Positions 42,901 to 50,820 of a stretch of 64,000 nt of DNA are shown one piece after another. Position 1 is the stretch's first letter, and each line of letters opens with the position of its first letter. The notes beneath the pieces are model-generated. The model searched no databases and was not told the origin of the DNA. It saw only the letters and a list, made by a program, of their open reading frames with translations. The translations under genes were made by a program, and so were the position numbers. This DNA comes from Micromonosporaceae bacterium KJ-029 (GTDB taxonomy: Bacteria > Actinomycetota > Actinomycetes > Mycobacteriales > Micromonosporaceae). The stretch is taken from the NCBI GenBank assembly GCA_005402585.1, contig BIFP01000007.1:124001-188000 (forward strand). The letters run 5' to 3'.

Positions 42901-45630
42901 GACCGCCGAGGTGACGTCCCACCGCTCCCACTCGGGGTCGTTGGTGAAGTCGTTGAAGCCCGACAGGGCACTCGCCTCGTAGTCACCGCCGGCGGTCCAG
43001 GCGACTCCGGTGGAGGCCTGGTTCCAGGTCGCGGTGGTCTCGATGAAGTCCTGCCGCAGCGCATGGACGTCGACCGTGCCGCTGTTCGGCGAGTTGGGTC
43101 CGTAGTTGTAGGCCGTCCAGAGCCTCAACTCGGCGTCGACCACCTTGGCGTTCGCCGGGATGCCGGAGAGATTCGCGAACTTGACCAGACCCCGGGTGTC
43201 GCCGTAGATGGTGGAGTTGTTGCCCACCGCGAGATACGGGTCGCCCTCGTAGTAGTTGATGTTGGTGTTTGGCCTCAGCGAGGCGATGGTCGTGTCGATC
43301 ACGTCGGCGGCCGTCGCCCCTCGGCGGAGGATCTTCGTGATCTGCCCGGCCTTCGGCAGCATCGCCGGCTGGGTGGGACCCGCGATGACCTGCCCGTCGC
43401 GGGTCTTGACGGCGATCATGTAGTAGTAGAACTTCCGGGCCATCGGGTCGGTGTTGTCCGCCGCCGTCGGGACCGCGGTGGTGTCCTGGTAGGTGAGCGT
43501 CTCGGTGGAGACGGGCGCGACCAGCGTGTAGGCCGACGGCGTGAAGTTCTGGAACACACTGCGGTGCACCTGGTACTCGACCGCGTCGTCGCTCGTACTG
43601 GCCGACGGATCCTGATACTCCGGCCAGGTCAGCACCGCGCCGGTCGAGGTGACCGTCGTCGGAGGATGCACGGCAATACCGGGTCGTCCGTAGGTGACGA
43701 CGAGCTTCGGCAGGTTGTAGTCCCGCCGATCGTTCATGTAGGCGTACTCGGACGCCTCGAAGATCGGGCCGCCGCGGTTCAGTTTGCCCTCGTCAACCGC
43801 CTTGAGCATGAAGCCGTTGTTGGTGGCGGGGGCGTTCACCCAGTCCTGGACGGTGTTGCGCACGGGGAACGACATCCAGTCGCTGGAAACCGCCTGCTTC
43901 TTCGTGGCGACACCCCAACGGGTGAAGCGCACCGCGTCCGCGATGACCGACTTGCCCACCACGTCGCCGAGCACCACCCTGCCGGTGGTGCCGGCGTCGA
44001 ACGGATGCACTCCGAGGGTCTTCCACTGGCCCTTCTCGGACGGGAACATCTGATCGACCTGGTACGTCTCGCTGCCGCCCTTGAAGTGGACGGTGTAGGG
44101 AGCCTTGTCGGAGCGGTCGTCGGAGTGCGACACGAAGTGCGCCTCGACGTGGTAGTCACCCGCTTCGGTCAGGGTGGGCACCCAGGTATGGGTGTTCCCG
44201 GCAATGGCGTCGTTGTTGTAGCGGTAGTCCCCGCCGATGGCCAGGGGCGTCAACGTGGCGTTACCGGAGTAGGGCCAGTCCCCCGTGACCGAAGTCTGGC
44301 CACCGGTGCGGTTGTCGACCGTGACCGTGTTGCCGGACGGCTGGGCCGCCATGGCGTCCTTCATGGTCTCCCACGTGGCGGTGTCCTCGTCCCACGCGGC
44401 ATTGACCTTGCGCGCCTCGATGGCCACGTCGTAGTCCCACGACTCGTGGGTCTGGTCGTAGTACAACTCGAGCCGGGCGTCGTCGATCGTGGTGTTCAGC
44501 GGGATGGACCTGGTGTCGAACTGGACCAGCGAACGCCAGATGCCCGAGTCGGTGCCGACCTTCAGCGGCCACTGCGTCGGGTCCAGCCCGTACTTGTACG
44601 TGGGATTGCCCGAGTAGATCTGCACGTCCTTGCCGTCGGTCGGCACGGGCTGGATCTTGATGGTCGGGTCGATGACCACCGGATAGACCCGGGCCGGGTC
44701 GGCGAGCCAGTTCGCGTCCGCGGAGACCGTCACCGAGGTCTGGCCGTACGTCTGTGCCACCCGCTGGGTGACCTTGTCGCTCCACACCTTGCCGACGGGC
44801 GAGGACCTGTCGTCCTTGTCGTCGTACATGAACGGCGGCGGCATCACGAAGACGGGAGCACCGCCGCCGGGACGCACGAACGCGATGGAACCGTCCTCGC
44901 GCTGCTGCGCGGTCAGGCCGTCCGTGTCCAGCGTGAACGTGTACGACACCGGCCCCTTAGGAGCCTCCCGCAGGACGATCTCCTCCTTGAGCGCGGTGGC
45001 GGTGACGTCGTAGACGACGTCGGCCCCACCGGCCAGGCCCCGGTAGGTGACCGTCGAACCCCGCACCTCAGGCTTGACATCCTTGGCGGCGCCGGCCAAG
45101 CCGAGTTCGATACGGTGCCCGTCGCGCTCGAAGCGGACCAGTTCCTTCGAGTTGTCGCCGAAGAGGCTGGTGAAGGTGTTGGTCCGGTTGCCCTGGACGT
45201 AGCCCTTCTCGTCGGTCGGACGGATCGTGGTGTCGATGGGCTGGTAGCGGCCCTTCGCGTCCTTGTAGTGCAGCGGCACGACGGAGATCTCCGCCTGGGT
45301 CCGCCCGTCCGAGAGCTGGTAGACACGGCTGTTCGCGGTCCGCTCGGCGGTCAGTTCCTTGACCCGCTTCTGGGGCGGCCATGCCTTCGCCGCAGGCGGC
45401 TTCTCGTTGACTGCCAGTCCGGCACTGATCACCTCCGGCTTCGCCGGGCGCGACCCGCCGTTGACCAGATTCCGCGCGGCGCCCCCGACCCGTTCCAGCA
45501 GGCCCGGCTCGTCCCCGGCGCTCGCCGCACTGTCCGGTCTCGGATCGCTCAGGAGTTGTGTCCCGCCCAGGGTGGCTACCAGTGCGACCGCCAGGACCGC
45601 GATCAGCGATCTCTTCAGCCCTCTCTTCAC
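36991..45630 (-). CDS. Giant exported RHS/YD-repeat protein with golvesin-like domains
   Basis: A 2,879-aa secreted protein. Order: signal peptide (about 1-35), a beta-rich N-terminal region, a DNRLRE-like domain (about 340-440), a golvesin-like domain (about 460-568), a second DNRLRE-like region (about 790-955), RHS/YD repeats (about 1100-2575) with a second golvesin-like domain inserted in them (about 2020-2150), and the RHS core end YRFNSKRWDHASNSYDMGFRDYSPSLNRFLTRD to NPISMIEVDG. The last 236 residues are a variable tip. It has a duplicated Cys motif (DSCLVLLEQDK and DSCLRVLEHDR) and a Gly/Ser-rich tail ending FFDWWWW. RHS proteins make a shell that encloses a C-terminal effector; this tip matches no toxin I know. 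The GTG start has GGAGGGTGA upstream. No immunity gene is evident. Confidence 0.9.
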   Translation of the reverse strand: MKRGLKRSLIAVLAVALVATLGGTQLLSDPRPDSAASAGDEPGLLERVGGAARNLVNGGSRPAKPEVISAGLAVNEKPPAAKAWPPQKRVKELTAERTANSRVYQLSDGRTQAEISVVPLHYKDAKGRYQPIDTTIRPTDEKGYVQGNRTNTFTSLFGDNSKELVRFERDGHRIELGLAGAAKDVKPEVRGSTVTYRGLAGGADVVYDVTATALKEEIVLREAPKGPVSYTFTLDTDGLTAQQREDGSIAFVRPGGGAPVFVMPPPFMYDDKDDRSSPVGKVWSDKVTQRVAQTYGQTSVTVSADANWLADPARVYPVVIDPTIKIQPVPTDGKDVQIYSGNPTYKYGLDPTQWPLKVGTDSGIWRSLVQFDTRSIPLNTTIDDARLELYYDQTHESWDYDVAIEARKVNAAWDEDTATWETMKDAMAAQPSGNTVTVDNRTGGQTSVTGDWPYSGNATLTPLAIGGDYRYNNDAIAGNTHTWVPTLTEAGDYHVEAHFVSHSDDRSDKAPYTVHFKGGSETYQVDQMFPSEKGQWKTLGVHPFDAGTTGRVVLGDVVGKSVIADAVRFTRWGVATKKQAVSSDWMSFPVRNTVQDWVNAPATNNGFMLKAVDEGKLNRGGPIFEASEYAYMNDRRDYNLPKLVVTYGRPGIAVHPPTTVTSTGAVLTWPEYQDPSASTSDDAVEYQVHRSVFQNFTPSAYTLVAPVSTETLTYQDTTAVPTAADNTDPMARKFYYYMIAVKTRDGQVIAGPTQPAMLPKAGQITKILRRGATAADVIDTTIASLRPNTNINYYEGDPYLAVGNNSTIYGDTRGLVKFANLSGIPANAKVVDAELRLWTAYNYGPNSPNSGTVDVHALRQDFIETTATWNQASTGVAWTAGGDYEASALSGFNDFTNDPEWERWDVTSAVADWVAEPGTNHGLLLKFKDEAADNQRVMLLNSEAPEPLLRPTLEVTYLEQTAESTYYAAETPQLLVPDATYTVPVTLSNPSLSEWKTTDWELSYDWKRLDENGNPVDATDESFELRTPLPGNVAPGDTVDITAQVKTPPSSADGNMRTEYLLNWDLRNKNDGRKLSDSGPIEALSQKVTVEEPTSDQLGLEKFYSYAGKNTGAGGTLMNNLYAGNTVWSYNAFSNPSRGLSTFVRLAYNSLDTSDTVAGFGWSLQASSLMRLGTPLDFHPKPNPTKITLTDGDGTSHWFTWDATAGEWKAPKGVHLHLQKHRPVDCKPNTQEPRAWVLTKPDRTQFFYDCEGFLSSVVDNNGNEMRFTYEERKSSNMPTKFLRYLTDPAGRETLTIDYYVKGQDYDYIDDENWTRKSATKLNNPHIIDRISQITDISGRKLTFTYTDKGLLGELIDGAGSTNGTPKKFRFAYDMTQGNKNVKLVKVTDPRGNATNLVYHYPQAGDDPRWQWRTKSYTDRLDHQTQFAYVDPDGPQGKDIHTTVTDAENHTTAYQMDGYGRPVQTTNAKNQTTKLGWDDDHNVIRLEENNGAVSTWAYDAKTGYPTEVKDAEAVANGTSGTVLGYQRQLNGYVADLTEKTSPEGRKWTFGYADNGDLAWVVDPMGNTTPDPEDYKTSYTYDAWGQMLTATDANGNVTTNSEFDKNGYPQTITDALGKSTSFVYDVRGNVLNVTDAYDKETTQTYDTFGRPLENRVPKDQDAGDFIVTPAPKYDENDNVLESYAPNGAVSKAVYDEADQLTYTLAPVDAAGDPERKTSFTYDTVGNLITTTEPKGNLTPRAGDFVTTNEYDEIYQLTSVTNAEGHRISYEYDDVGNVRKVIDPRKNASVDPLDYTTLFEYDRAHRLIKTADALGKFTTSTYDRDGLVKATTDQLGNTTEVTLDPRGKPREVKVPHKNENGVITYRITKLEYDEVGNQTRVISPKGVATDDPDDFATRTVYDELNRVKETHTAYDQNDARYKTADVTTYQYDDVGRLRTVSTPPSAGESVRNDTTYTYFDNGWTETSSDPWDIVTSYDYNELGAQTARTVKSAGGSSNRTMTWSYFPDGKLASRTDDGVPVGQQVVLVDNSDFNNTATTGTWNAATEAQDKYGHNYATRPAGTGANTFTWQLNVPQDGTYEVFARYPSISGAATDAKYTVTHGAGDTVRTVNQTADPGAWVSLGSYNFTEDNGHTVSLSDQAGGTVVADAVKLVRNNSGETDDEKVDYAYRYDPNGNLTTITDSSPGARVDTYSVVYTELNQVRTVTESKSDTVRNTTTFTYNENSAPLTTEHDKKYASFGYDDRDLVSTVINGKSEADPDKKTTTFTYTDRGEKLEETKGNGNTVEYTYYLDGLLKHQVEKKPNGTLVSEHTHTYDLNGNRIRGVAKKMNADNHSAYLSTTSDYTYDPRDRLSQLVRTGDGADTETYVHDANNNVIDQTIKGTRTTFNYDRNRLLTATTGGVTSSYNYDPFGRLDTVTAAGVVIERNRYDGFDHIIENHKKIGSGTTVTRYTYDPLDRTATKTTDVGGAKEKVTTFNYLGLSGEVLDEEVAGKLTKSYQYSPWGQRLSQVTHKDGGSEEDAFYGYNPHTDVEQLTDETGNTTATYGYTAYGSNNDGEFTGIDKPDAADPTKEPYNAYRFNSKRWDHASNSYDMGFRDYSPSLNRFLTRDSYNGAMADMSLGLDPWTGNRYAFGAGNPISMIEVDGHRPCGDDSCRLYENEAGQVVDLRPVSQIPDGDDPPGDFPYKPGPSPKEICGNASLDSCLVLLEQDKQRKQNLCKGVSPDSCLRVLEHDRNRSTYVPGEAWTLQLHPDFGGIRMYGLCVSASGALLGGIGGSACIAGDGQGLGWIASGGGDIGPNYGAFLGISGVASDGAIHDQPGPSNYWQISGGPGAVALSEGSGKWEQPVHSVTGSFGFGPGKGGYTEGGAEARSGRFFDWWWW

Positions 45631-45681
45631 CCGTCACCCTCCGTTCGTGGATCAACACGACGGGTGCAAGGTAGTGGCTGG

Positions 45682-45712
45682 CGATACACCGACCCCTATC
45701 GTCGATGTATCG
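45682..45712. promoter_or_regulatory. Inverted repeat upstream of the RHS gene, candidate operator
   Basis: CGATACACCGA (45682-45692) and TCGATGTATCG (45702-45712) match as inverted arms at 10 of 11 positions, with a 9-bp centre. It lies about 52 bp upstream of the RHS start codon. A TACCTT -10-like element follows on the minus strand (45673-45668). Confidence 0.5.
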
Positions 45713-45807
45713 AGAGATCGAGATTCATGCGCAGCAGGCGCCACGAAACAGTTGATGGCCAGGGGATGTGAGTCACGGTCGCCGCCGTGCGGGGTGAGAA
45801 CGTGTAC

Positions 45808-45843
45808 GGGTCAGGACCGGGCCACACGTCCCGGTCCTGACCC
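45808..45843. terminator. Perfect 14-bp hairpin not assigned to a gene
   Basis: GGGTCAGGACCGGG (45808-45821) is perfectly complementary to CCCGGTCCTGACCC (45830-45843) around an 8-nt loop. No recognised gene ends here on the plus strand; for minus-strand transcripts it lies about 290 nt beyond the HAD gene stop. Confidence 0.55.
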
Positions 45844-46060
45844 CGTCCGGCGTGGGCAGCGGGCCGTGTCCGGGCTGAGCACCGGCACGGCGTGTCGGCC
45901 AGCCCCAGCACGGCGGCCGGCCCGCCTGCACTCAGCTCCACGGTGCCCCACCCGGACCTCGGTGCGCTCGCGGCCCACCCCGGCGAGCCGCAGCGCAGAA
46001 GCAGGCTAGGCACGGGGCCGGGGGCCGGACAAGACACCGCGCGTTCGGCGGTTGGACTAT

Positions 46061-46084
46061 TGCCGGTAACGTCAAAAACCGGCA
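46061..46084 (-). terminator. Hairpin downstream of the HAD gene
   Basis: TGCCGGT (46061-46067) and ACCGGCA (46078-46084) form a 7-bp stem with a 10-nt loop that reads TTTT on the minus strand. It is 52 nt past the HAD stop codon. Confidence 0.45.
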
Positions 46085-46135
46085 GCCCGGTGTAACACCA
46101 CAGCGGCCACCAACGCTGATCGACGCCGGAGTTGT

Positions 46136-46846
46136 TCAGAAGTAATGCAGCAGTTCGGGGAAGGCGCTCAGGTGCAGCACCCCCACGTCGGCCGGATCCA
46201 GTTCGTCGTGCTCCAGCACCCAGGTGTTGGCGTTCGGGATGAACACCGCGTTCCACCCGGCCGCCCGCGCGGGCAGGATGTCCGAACGCGGCGAGTTGCC
46301 GATCATCCAGGCTCGGGCCGGGTCGACGGCGTGCTCCCGGACGAGCCAGCGGTAGGTCTCGACGTTCTTCTCCGGCACGATGTGCGCGGCTTTGAAATGG
46401 TGCAACAGCCCGCAGGCGTCAAGTTTGCGCTGCTGCTCCTCGTGCTCCCCCTTGGTCAGCAGCAGCAACTCGTGCCGCCCGGCCAACGCGTCCAGCGCCT
46501 CGGCTACCCCGGGCATCAGCTCGATCTGGTGGGTCAGCAGCGCCACCGCCAGGTCGTCGATCTCGCCGCGCTCCGCCTCGGTGGCCGGCCGTTGGCGCAG
46601 CTGTTCCATGCACTCGCGCAGGCTGCGTAGGAAAACCTTGCTGCCGTACCCGTGGGCGACGGCGTTGGCCCGCTCGATGTCGTCGAGGACGGCCCGGAGC
46701 TGCACCTTGTCGAGGGTGGGATGGTCCAGCCAGTCGAGGAAGTCGTCGATCACCCGCTCGAAGACGACATTGTTCTCCCAGAGCGTGTCGTCCGCGTCGA
46801 AGACGAGGACCCGGCCCGGCTCGATCAGTACCCCATCACGTGTCAC
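46136..46846 (-). CDS. HAD-family hydrolase
   Basis: A 236-aa HAD-superfamily hydrolase. Motif I is VFDADDTLWENN, motif II is LLLLTKGE, Lys is in PEKNVETY and motif IV is MIGNSPRSDILPARAAG. The helical cap lies between about 20 and 105. It resembles YjjG-like and haloacid-dehalogenase-type phosphatases; the substrate is unknown. The GTG at 46846 is chosen because TACAGT on the minus strand ends 6 nt upstream (leaderless layout) and the residues after it lead directly into the Rossmann fold. The preceding GNAT gene ends 95 nt upstream. Confidence 0.87.
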   Translation of the reverse strand: MTRDGVLIEPGRVLVFDADDTLWENNVVFERVIDDFLDWLDHPTLDKVQLRAVLDDIERANAVAHGYGSKVFLRSLRECMEQLRQRPATEAERGEIDDLAVALLTHQIELMPGVAEALDALAGRHELLLLTKGEHEEQQRKLDACGLLHHFKAAHIVPEKNVETYRWLVREHAVDPARAWMIGNSPRSDILPARAAGWNAVFIPNANTWVLEHDELDPADVGVLHLSAFPELLHYF

Positions 46847-46852
46847 GCTGCG

Positions 46853-46858
46853 ACTGTA
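46853..46858 (-). promoter_or_regulatory. -10 element of a probable leaderless promoter (HAD gene)
   Basis: TACAGT (46858-46853) is followed by 6 nt and then the GTG at 46846. Confidence 0.5.
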
Positions 46859-46941
46859 GGGGACGGGTCCGGGCCGAACGACCGGATAACCCGGCGGCCG
46901 GACGGCGACCACAGGGCCCGTACCGCCCGCCGGATCACGGA

Positions 46942-47826
46942 TCACGCCGGGGCGAAGGTCACCCGGGAGCGGATCCGGCGGAACCCGGTCCGTTCCAGTT
47001 CCGCCACCACGGCCACCCGGTGCGCGTCCACGTCGGCGACCACCTCGTACGCGCCACCGGCGGACAGCGTCCCGACCGCGTCGGCCAGCAGTTCGGCCCG
47101 AGCCTCCTGGTCCAGCAGACCGAGGTAGGCGATCATCGGGTAGCACGCCTCACCGGCCGGTGCCGCCAGACCGACCGGTTCGTCGCCGTCCAGCGCGACG
47201 CGCCAGTCCCGCACCGGACCGGTCAGCCAGGACAGCGGATCCCTGGCCAGGTCCACCCCACCGACCGCCCGCGCCGTCTCGGCGCCGGTGAGCAGTTCCG
47301 GCACGTCGATCCGGGCGACCAAGGAGTTGATCTCCGCGGCGTCGGTGGCCGGGCGGAACGAGAACCGTCCGGCGGGGGCCGGCAGCGGTCCACCCGTCCA
47401 CGAGCACCGCAGCCGCTCGCCCTGCTCGGCCAGGCCGGCGAGCCGGGCCGCCGCCATCGGGGCCGCGATCACGGCCCGTACCTCCGCCTGCCGGCGCCAG
47501 TACGCGGGCAGTGCGGCGTGGTACAGCTTCGGACCGCCGAGCGCCTCGTGAGCGGCGCGCAGCAACACGGCACCGTCCTCGGGCGTGGCGGCCAGGTCGA
47601 ACCGTTCCAGCCACGGGTCACCGACGGACCCGGGCGGAAGCGCCCAGGCGGCCCGGCCGACCACCCGGCCGGCGCGCAGCGCGATCCAGGTGCGCTCGGG
47701 CCGGTAACCGCCGCCGGCGATCCCGTCGGCGTAGCCGACCTGCCGCAGTTGCGGCAACGGGTCGGGCATCGAATCGAACAACTCTTCCTCGCCCGCGACG
47801 AGCGGGCGGACGACCAGATCGGTCAT
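46942..47826 (-). CDS. GNAT-family N-acetyltransferase-like protein
   Basis: A 294-aa protein with two GNAT-like halves (about 1-140 and 150-294). The N-terminal half has WIALRAGRVVGRAAWALPPG, and the C-terminal half has WRVALDGDEPVGLAAP, MIAYLGLLDQEARAELLADAV and the closing VDAHRVAVVAELERTGFRRIRSRVTF, typical of the acetyl-CoA-binding fold with a displaced loop motif. The substrate is unknown. The ATG at 47826 has GGAGGATC 4 nt upstream. It is preceded by a 16-residue leader frame, a palindrome and a well-spaced promoter, so its expression appears to be tightly controlled. Confidence 0.78.
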   Translation of the reverse strand: MTDLVVRPLVAGEEELFDSMPDPLPQLRQVGYADGIAGGGYRPERTWIALRAGRVVGRAAWALPPGSVGDPWLERFDLAATPEDGAVLLRAAHEALGGPKLYHAALPAYWRRQAEVRAVIAAPMAAARLAGLAEQGERLRCSWTGGPLPAPAGRFSFRPATDAAEINSLVARIDVPELLTGAETARAVGGVDLARDPLSWLTGPVRDWRVALDGDEPVGLAAPAGEACYPMIAYLGLLDQEARAELLADAVGTLSAGGAYEVVADVDAHRVAVVAELERTGFRRIRSRVTFAPA

Positions 47827-47857
47827 GGATTGATCCTCCGGAAAGCGGCGCCCCGGG

Positions 47858-47908
47858 TCAGATCCGCGTGGACGCCGGGCCGCGGAGGGGGCGCAGAACA
47901 TCGGACAT
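47858..47908 (-). CDS. 16-residue leader peptide upstream of the GNAT gene
   Basis: A frame of 16 codons (peptide begins MSDVLRPLRG, ends STRI) has AAGGAGGTCA 8 nt before its ATG, by far the best ribosome binding site in the neighbourhood. It ends 31 nt before the GNAT ATG and is in a different frame. An inverted repeat overlaps its start codon. It is a candidate regulatory leader, with three Arg and two Leu codons but no strong single-residue bias. Confidence 0.5.
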   Translation of the reverse strand: MSDVLRPLRGPASTRI

Positions 47909-47915
47909 TGTTCTG
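47894..47915. promoter_or_regulatory. Inverted repeat across the leader-peptide start
   Basis: CAGAACA (47894-47900) and TGTTCTG (47909-47915) are perfect inverted arms with an 8-bp spacer. In RNA it could fold and hide the leader start codon; in DNA it could bind a dimeric regulator. Confidence 0.45.
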
Positions 47916-47929
47916 ACCTCCTTCCGGCT

Positions 47930-47974
47930 CGCTGGCGCGCCAGCGAACCTACGCCCCACCCCCACCTACCGCAA
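47930..47974 (-). promoter_or_regulatory. Promoter with 16-bp palindromic operator for the GNAT gene
   Basis: On the minus strand TTGCGG (47974-47969) and TAGGTT (47951-47946) are separated by exactly 17 bp. CGCTGGCGCGCCAGCG (47945-47930), a perfect 16-bp palindrome, follows the -10 directly and would cover the transcription start. This is a classical repressor position. Confidence 0.65.
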
Positions 47975-48075
47975 CCCCACAGGGGCGCAGGGTCACAGGT
48001 CAGGAGGGCTGAAGCGAGGCTAGTCGCGGTCACGCCTGCTAAGCGCCTCGCGACGTAATGACGACTCTCGTGGTG

Positions 48076-50778
48076 CTATCGGCGCAGGGTGAGGATGAGG
48101 TCGGCGACCAGGGCGGTCCAGCCGGTCTGGTGCCAGGCGCCGAGGCCGGCACCGTTGTCGCCGTGGAAGTACTCCGGGAACGCGATCAGGTCCCGCCAGT
48201 CCGGGTGGGTCTGGAACAGCTGCGCGGCACCGTAGATCGGCCGGCGGCCCCAGTCGTCCCGGGTGAACAACGCGATCAGCCGGGCGGACAGGTCGTCGGC
48301 GATCTCGTCGAGGGTCTTCTTCACCCCGGACCGGGTCGGGTACTCCACCTGGAGGTCGTCGCCGAAGAACGCCGCGTAGTCGCGCAGCGCGCTGATCAGC
48401 AGGAAGTTCGTCGGCATCCAGATCGGGCCGCGCCAGTTGGAGTTGCCGCCGAACAGGCCGCTGGTCGACTCGGCCGGCTCGTAGCCGACGCAGAACTCCT
48501 GCCCGCCGAGGGTGACCGCGAACGGCTTGTCCAGGTGGGCGCGGGACAGCGTACGGAGGCCGTACTCGGAGAGGAACTCGTCGGTGTCCAGCATCCGGGC
48601 CAGCAGCCGGACCACCTGCTCCGGGCCGCACATGGACAGCAACCGCTGCTGCCGCCCGTCCGGGCCGATCCGCCGCGCCCCTATCACCGAGGCGTACTCG
48701 GGGCGGTTGGTGAGGAACCAGCGCAGCCGGGCGCCCAGTTCGGGCAGCCGGTGCAGGGTGCGGGCGGGCAGCCGGGTCACCGCGGCCAGCGGCAGCAGGC
48801 CGACCACCGAACGCACCTTCAGCGGCACCTTGGTGCCGTCGGCGAGCCGCAGTACGTCGTAGAAGAACGCGTCCTCGTCGTCCCACAACCCCTGCGAGTA
48901 CGCCGCCGCCGCGATGTACGCGAAATGTTCGAAGAACTTCGTCGCGGTGTCCACCCAGGTGCGGTCGTGCTCGGCCAGCACGATGGCGATGTCGAGCAGG
49001 TTGAGGGCGTACATCGCCATCCAGCCGGTGCCGTCGGACTGCTCCAGCACCCCGGCCACCGGTAGCGCGGCCGACCGGTCGAACGGGCCGACGTTGTCCA
49101 GCCCGAGGAACCCGCCCTCGAAGACGTTGTTGCCGCCGGTGTCCTTGCGGTTGACCCACCAGGTGAAGTTCATCAGCAGCTTGTGCATCATCCGGGCCAG
49201 GAAGTCGTGGTCCCGGCTGCCGTCGATCTCGAACACCTTCAACGCCGCCCAGGCGTGCACCGGCGGGTTGACGTCGCCGTACGCCCACTCGTACGCCGGG
49301 ATCTGCCCGTTGGGGTGCAGGTACCACTCGCGCAGCAGAAGCAGCAGTTGCTCCTTGGCGAACCCGGGGTCGACCCGGGCGATGCTCACGCAGTGGAAGG
49401 CCAGGTCCCAGGCCGCGTACCACGGGTACTCCCACGGGTCGGGCATGGATATCACGTCGAAGCTGGTCATGTGCCACCAGGCGCTGTTGCGCCCGTGCTG
49501 GCGCCCGGCCGGCGGCGTGGAGCCCGGATCGCCCTCCAGCCACCGCTTGACGTCGAAGTGGTAGAACTGCTTGCCCCACATCAGTCCGGCGATGGCCTGC
49601 CGGGCGATCAACGTCTCGTCGGCGCTGGCCTTCGCCGGGATCACCCCGTCGAAGAACCGGTTCGCCTCGGCCCGCCGGGCCCACACCACCGCGTCGAAGC
49701 CGTCTCCGAGGTCGGCCGGCGGCGGGTCCCCGTCGGCGGGCGGCGGGGCGGTACGGGTCAGCCGCAGCCGGATCCGCCGCTCAGCACCAGCCGGCACGTC
49801 CAGCACGTAGTGCAGCGCCCCCTTCGTGCCCTCCAGGGCCGGGTTGACCGTCTCCGCCCCGGACACCACGTGGTCGTTGATGCCGTCCTTCGGGTACGGC
49901 GTACGGCTCGGAAGCCCCCACAGCCGCTCGGCGTTGCTGTCGTTGTCGCAGAGCAGGGGCGTCGGGTCGCCGTCGCCCTCGAGGATGATCTGCCCCAGCA
50001 CCCAGTGCTCGCCGACCAGCCGCCGCCCCTCGCCGACGATCCGGGGCACCCGGTCGGCGCCGGGCAGCCCCCAGGCCCAGGTGTTGCGGAACCAGAGGTG
50101 CGGCAGCACGTGCAGCCGTTCGGCCCGGTCACCCCGGTTGGCCACGGTCACCACGACGCACAGGTCCGTCGGCGTGGCCTTGGCGTAGTCGACGGTCACC
50201 GCCCAGTACCGGTCGTCGTCGAAGATGCCGGTGTCGACCAGCTCGTACTCGGTGTCGTCCCGGCCGCGCAGCCCGTTGACCGCGACCAGCTCGTCGTACG
50301 GGAAGGCGGCCTGCGGGTAGTGGTAGCGCCAGCGCATCCACGAGTGGGTGGGCGTGGAGTCCTCGTACCACCAGTACTCCTTGGCGTCCTCGCCATGGTT
50401 GCCGCCGTCCCCGCCGAGGCCGAACATCCGCTCCTTGATGATCGGGTCGCGCTCGTTCCACAGCGCGAGGGCGAAGCAGAACGTCTGTCGGTCGTCGCAC
50501 ACGCCTGCCATGCCGTCCTCCGACCACCGGTAGGCTCGGGACCGCGCGTGGTCGTGGGGGAAGTAGTCCCACGCCGTGCCGTGCTCGCTGTAGTCCTCCC
50601 GGACCGTCCCCCAGGCCCGCTCGGACAGATAGGGACCCCATGCGCGCCAGTCCTGCTCACCGGCGTCAGCCTGGGCGAGCCGAACCCGCTCGGCATCGGG
50701 TACTGGGGCGGAGGGCGAACCGTCAATGATCACCTGCACATCTTCGACGCCGTCGGGGTACTTCACCACAGCGGTCAT
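48076..50778 (-). CDS. Large GH63-type (MGH1-like) glucosidase
   Basis: A 900-aa cytosolic protein with the features of GH63/mannosyl-oligosaccharide-glucosidase-like proteins. The N-terminal beta-domain begins [23 protein letters not shown]. An (alpha/alpha)6 barrel (about 400-890) contains the segments [63 protein letters not shown] and [13 protein letters not shown]. No signal peptide is present, so it probably acts on an intracellular alpha-glucan, trehalose-related or glycerate-linked glucoside; the substrate is not certain. The start ATG at 50778 is 42 nt from the divergent debranching-enzyme gene, so the two share a promoter region and probably a role in glucan turnover. Confidence 0.82.
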   Translation of the reverse strand: MTAVVKYPDGVEDVQVIIDGSPSAPVPDAERVRLAQADAGEQDWRAWGPYLSERAWGTVREDYSEHGTAWDYFPHDHARSRAYRWSEDGMAGVCDDRQTFCFALALWNERDPIIKERMFGLGGDGGNHGEDAKEYWWYEDSTPTHSWMRWRYHYPQAAFPYDELVAVNGLRGRDDTEYELVDTGIFDDDRYWAVTVDYAKATPTDLCVVVTVANRGDRAERLHVLPHLWFRNTWAWGLPGADRVPRIVGEGRRLVGEHWVLGQIILEGDGDPTPLLCDNDSNAERLWGLPSRTPYPKDGINDHVVSGAETVNPALEGTKGALHYVLDVPAGAERRIRLRLTRTAPPPADGDPPPADLGDGFDAVVWARRAEANRFFDGVIPAKASADETLIARQAIAGLMWGKQFYHFDVKRWLEGDPGSTPPAGRQHGRNSAWWHMTSFDVISMPDPWEYPWYAAWDLAFHCVSIARVDPGFAKEQLLLLLREWYLHPNGQIPAYEWAYGDVNPPVHAWAALKVFEIDGSRDHDFLARMMHKLLMNFTWWVNRKDTGGNNVFEGGFLGLDNVGPFDRSAALPVAGVLEQSDGTGWMAMYALNLLDIAIVLAEHDRTWVDTATKFFEHFAYIAAAAYSQGLWDDEDAFFYDVLRLADGTKVPLKVRSVVGLLPLAAVTRLPARTLHRLPELGARLRWFLTNRPEYASVIGARRIGPDGRQQRLLSMCGPEQVVRLLARMLDTDEFLSEYGLRTLSRAHLDKPFAVTLGGQEFCVGYEPAESTSGLFGGNSNWRGPIWMPTNFLLISALRDYAAFFGDDLQVEYPTRSGVKKTLDEIADDLSARLIALFTRDDWGRRPIYGAAQLFQTHPDWRDLIAFPEYFHGDNGAGLGAWHQTGWTALVADLILTLRR

Positions 50779-50820
50779 TGTCGTCGTGTCGTGTTACACC
50801 TCGCCGCCGGTGGAGGAAAG

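Larger units (their letters stand above)
45631..46135. other. 505-bp intergenic region upstream of the RHS gene
   Basis: No gene is supported; the minus-strand open frame covering it is low-complexity and lacks a ribosome binding site. The region holds a candidate operator (45682-45712), a strong hairpin not tied to any gene (45808-45843) and a hairpin for the HAD gene (46061-46084). Confidence 0.55.

Noticed and set aside
38530..45771. Very long plus-strand open frames opposite the RHS gene
   Set aside because: Low-complexity Arg/Val/Gly translation antisense to clear YD repeats; no ribosome binding sites or domains.
45696..46256. A 186-codon minus-strand frame upstream of the RHS gene
   Set aside because: No ribosome binding site, overlaps the end of the HAD gene and crosses two strong hairpins; composition looks non-coding.
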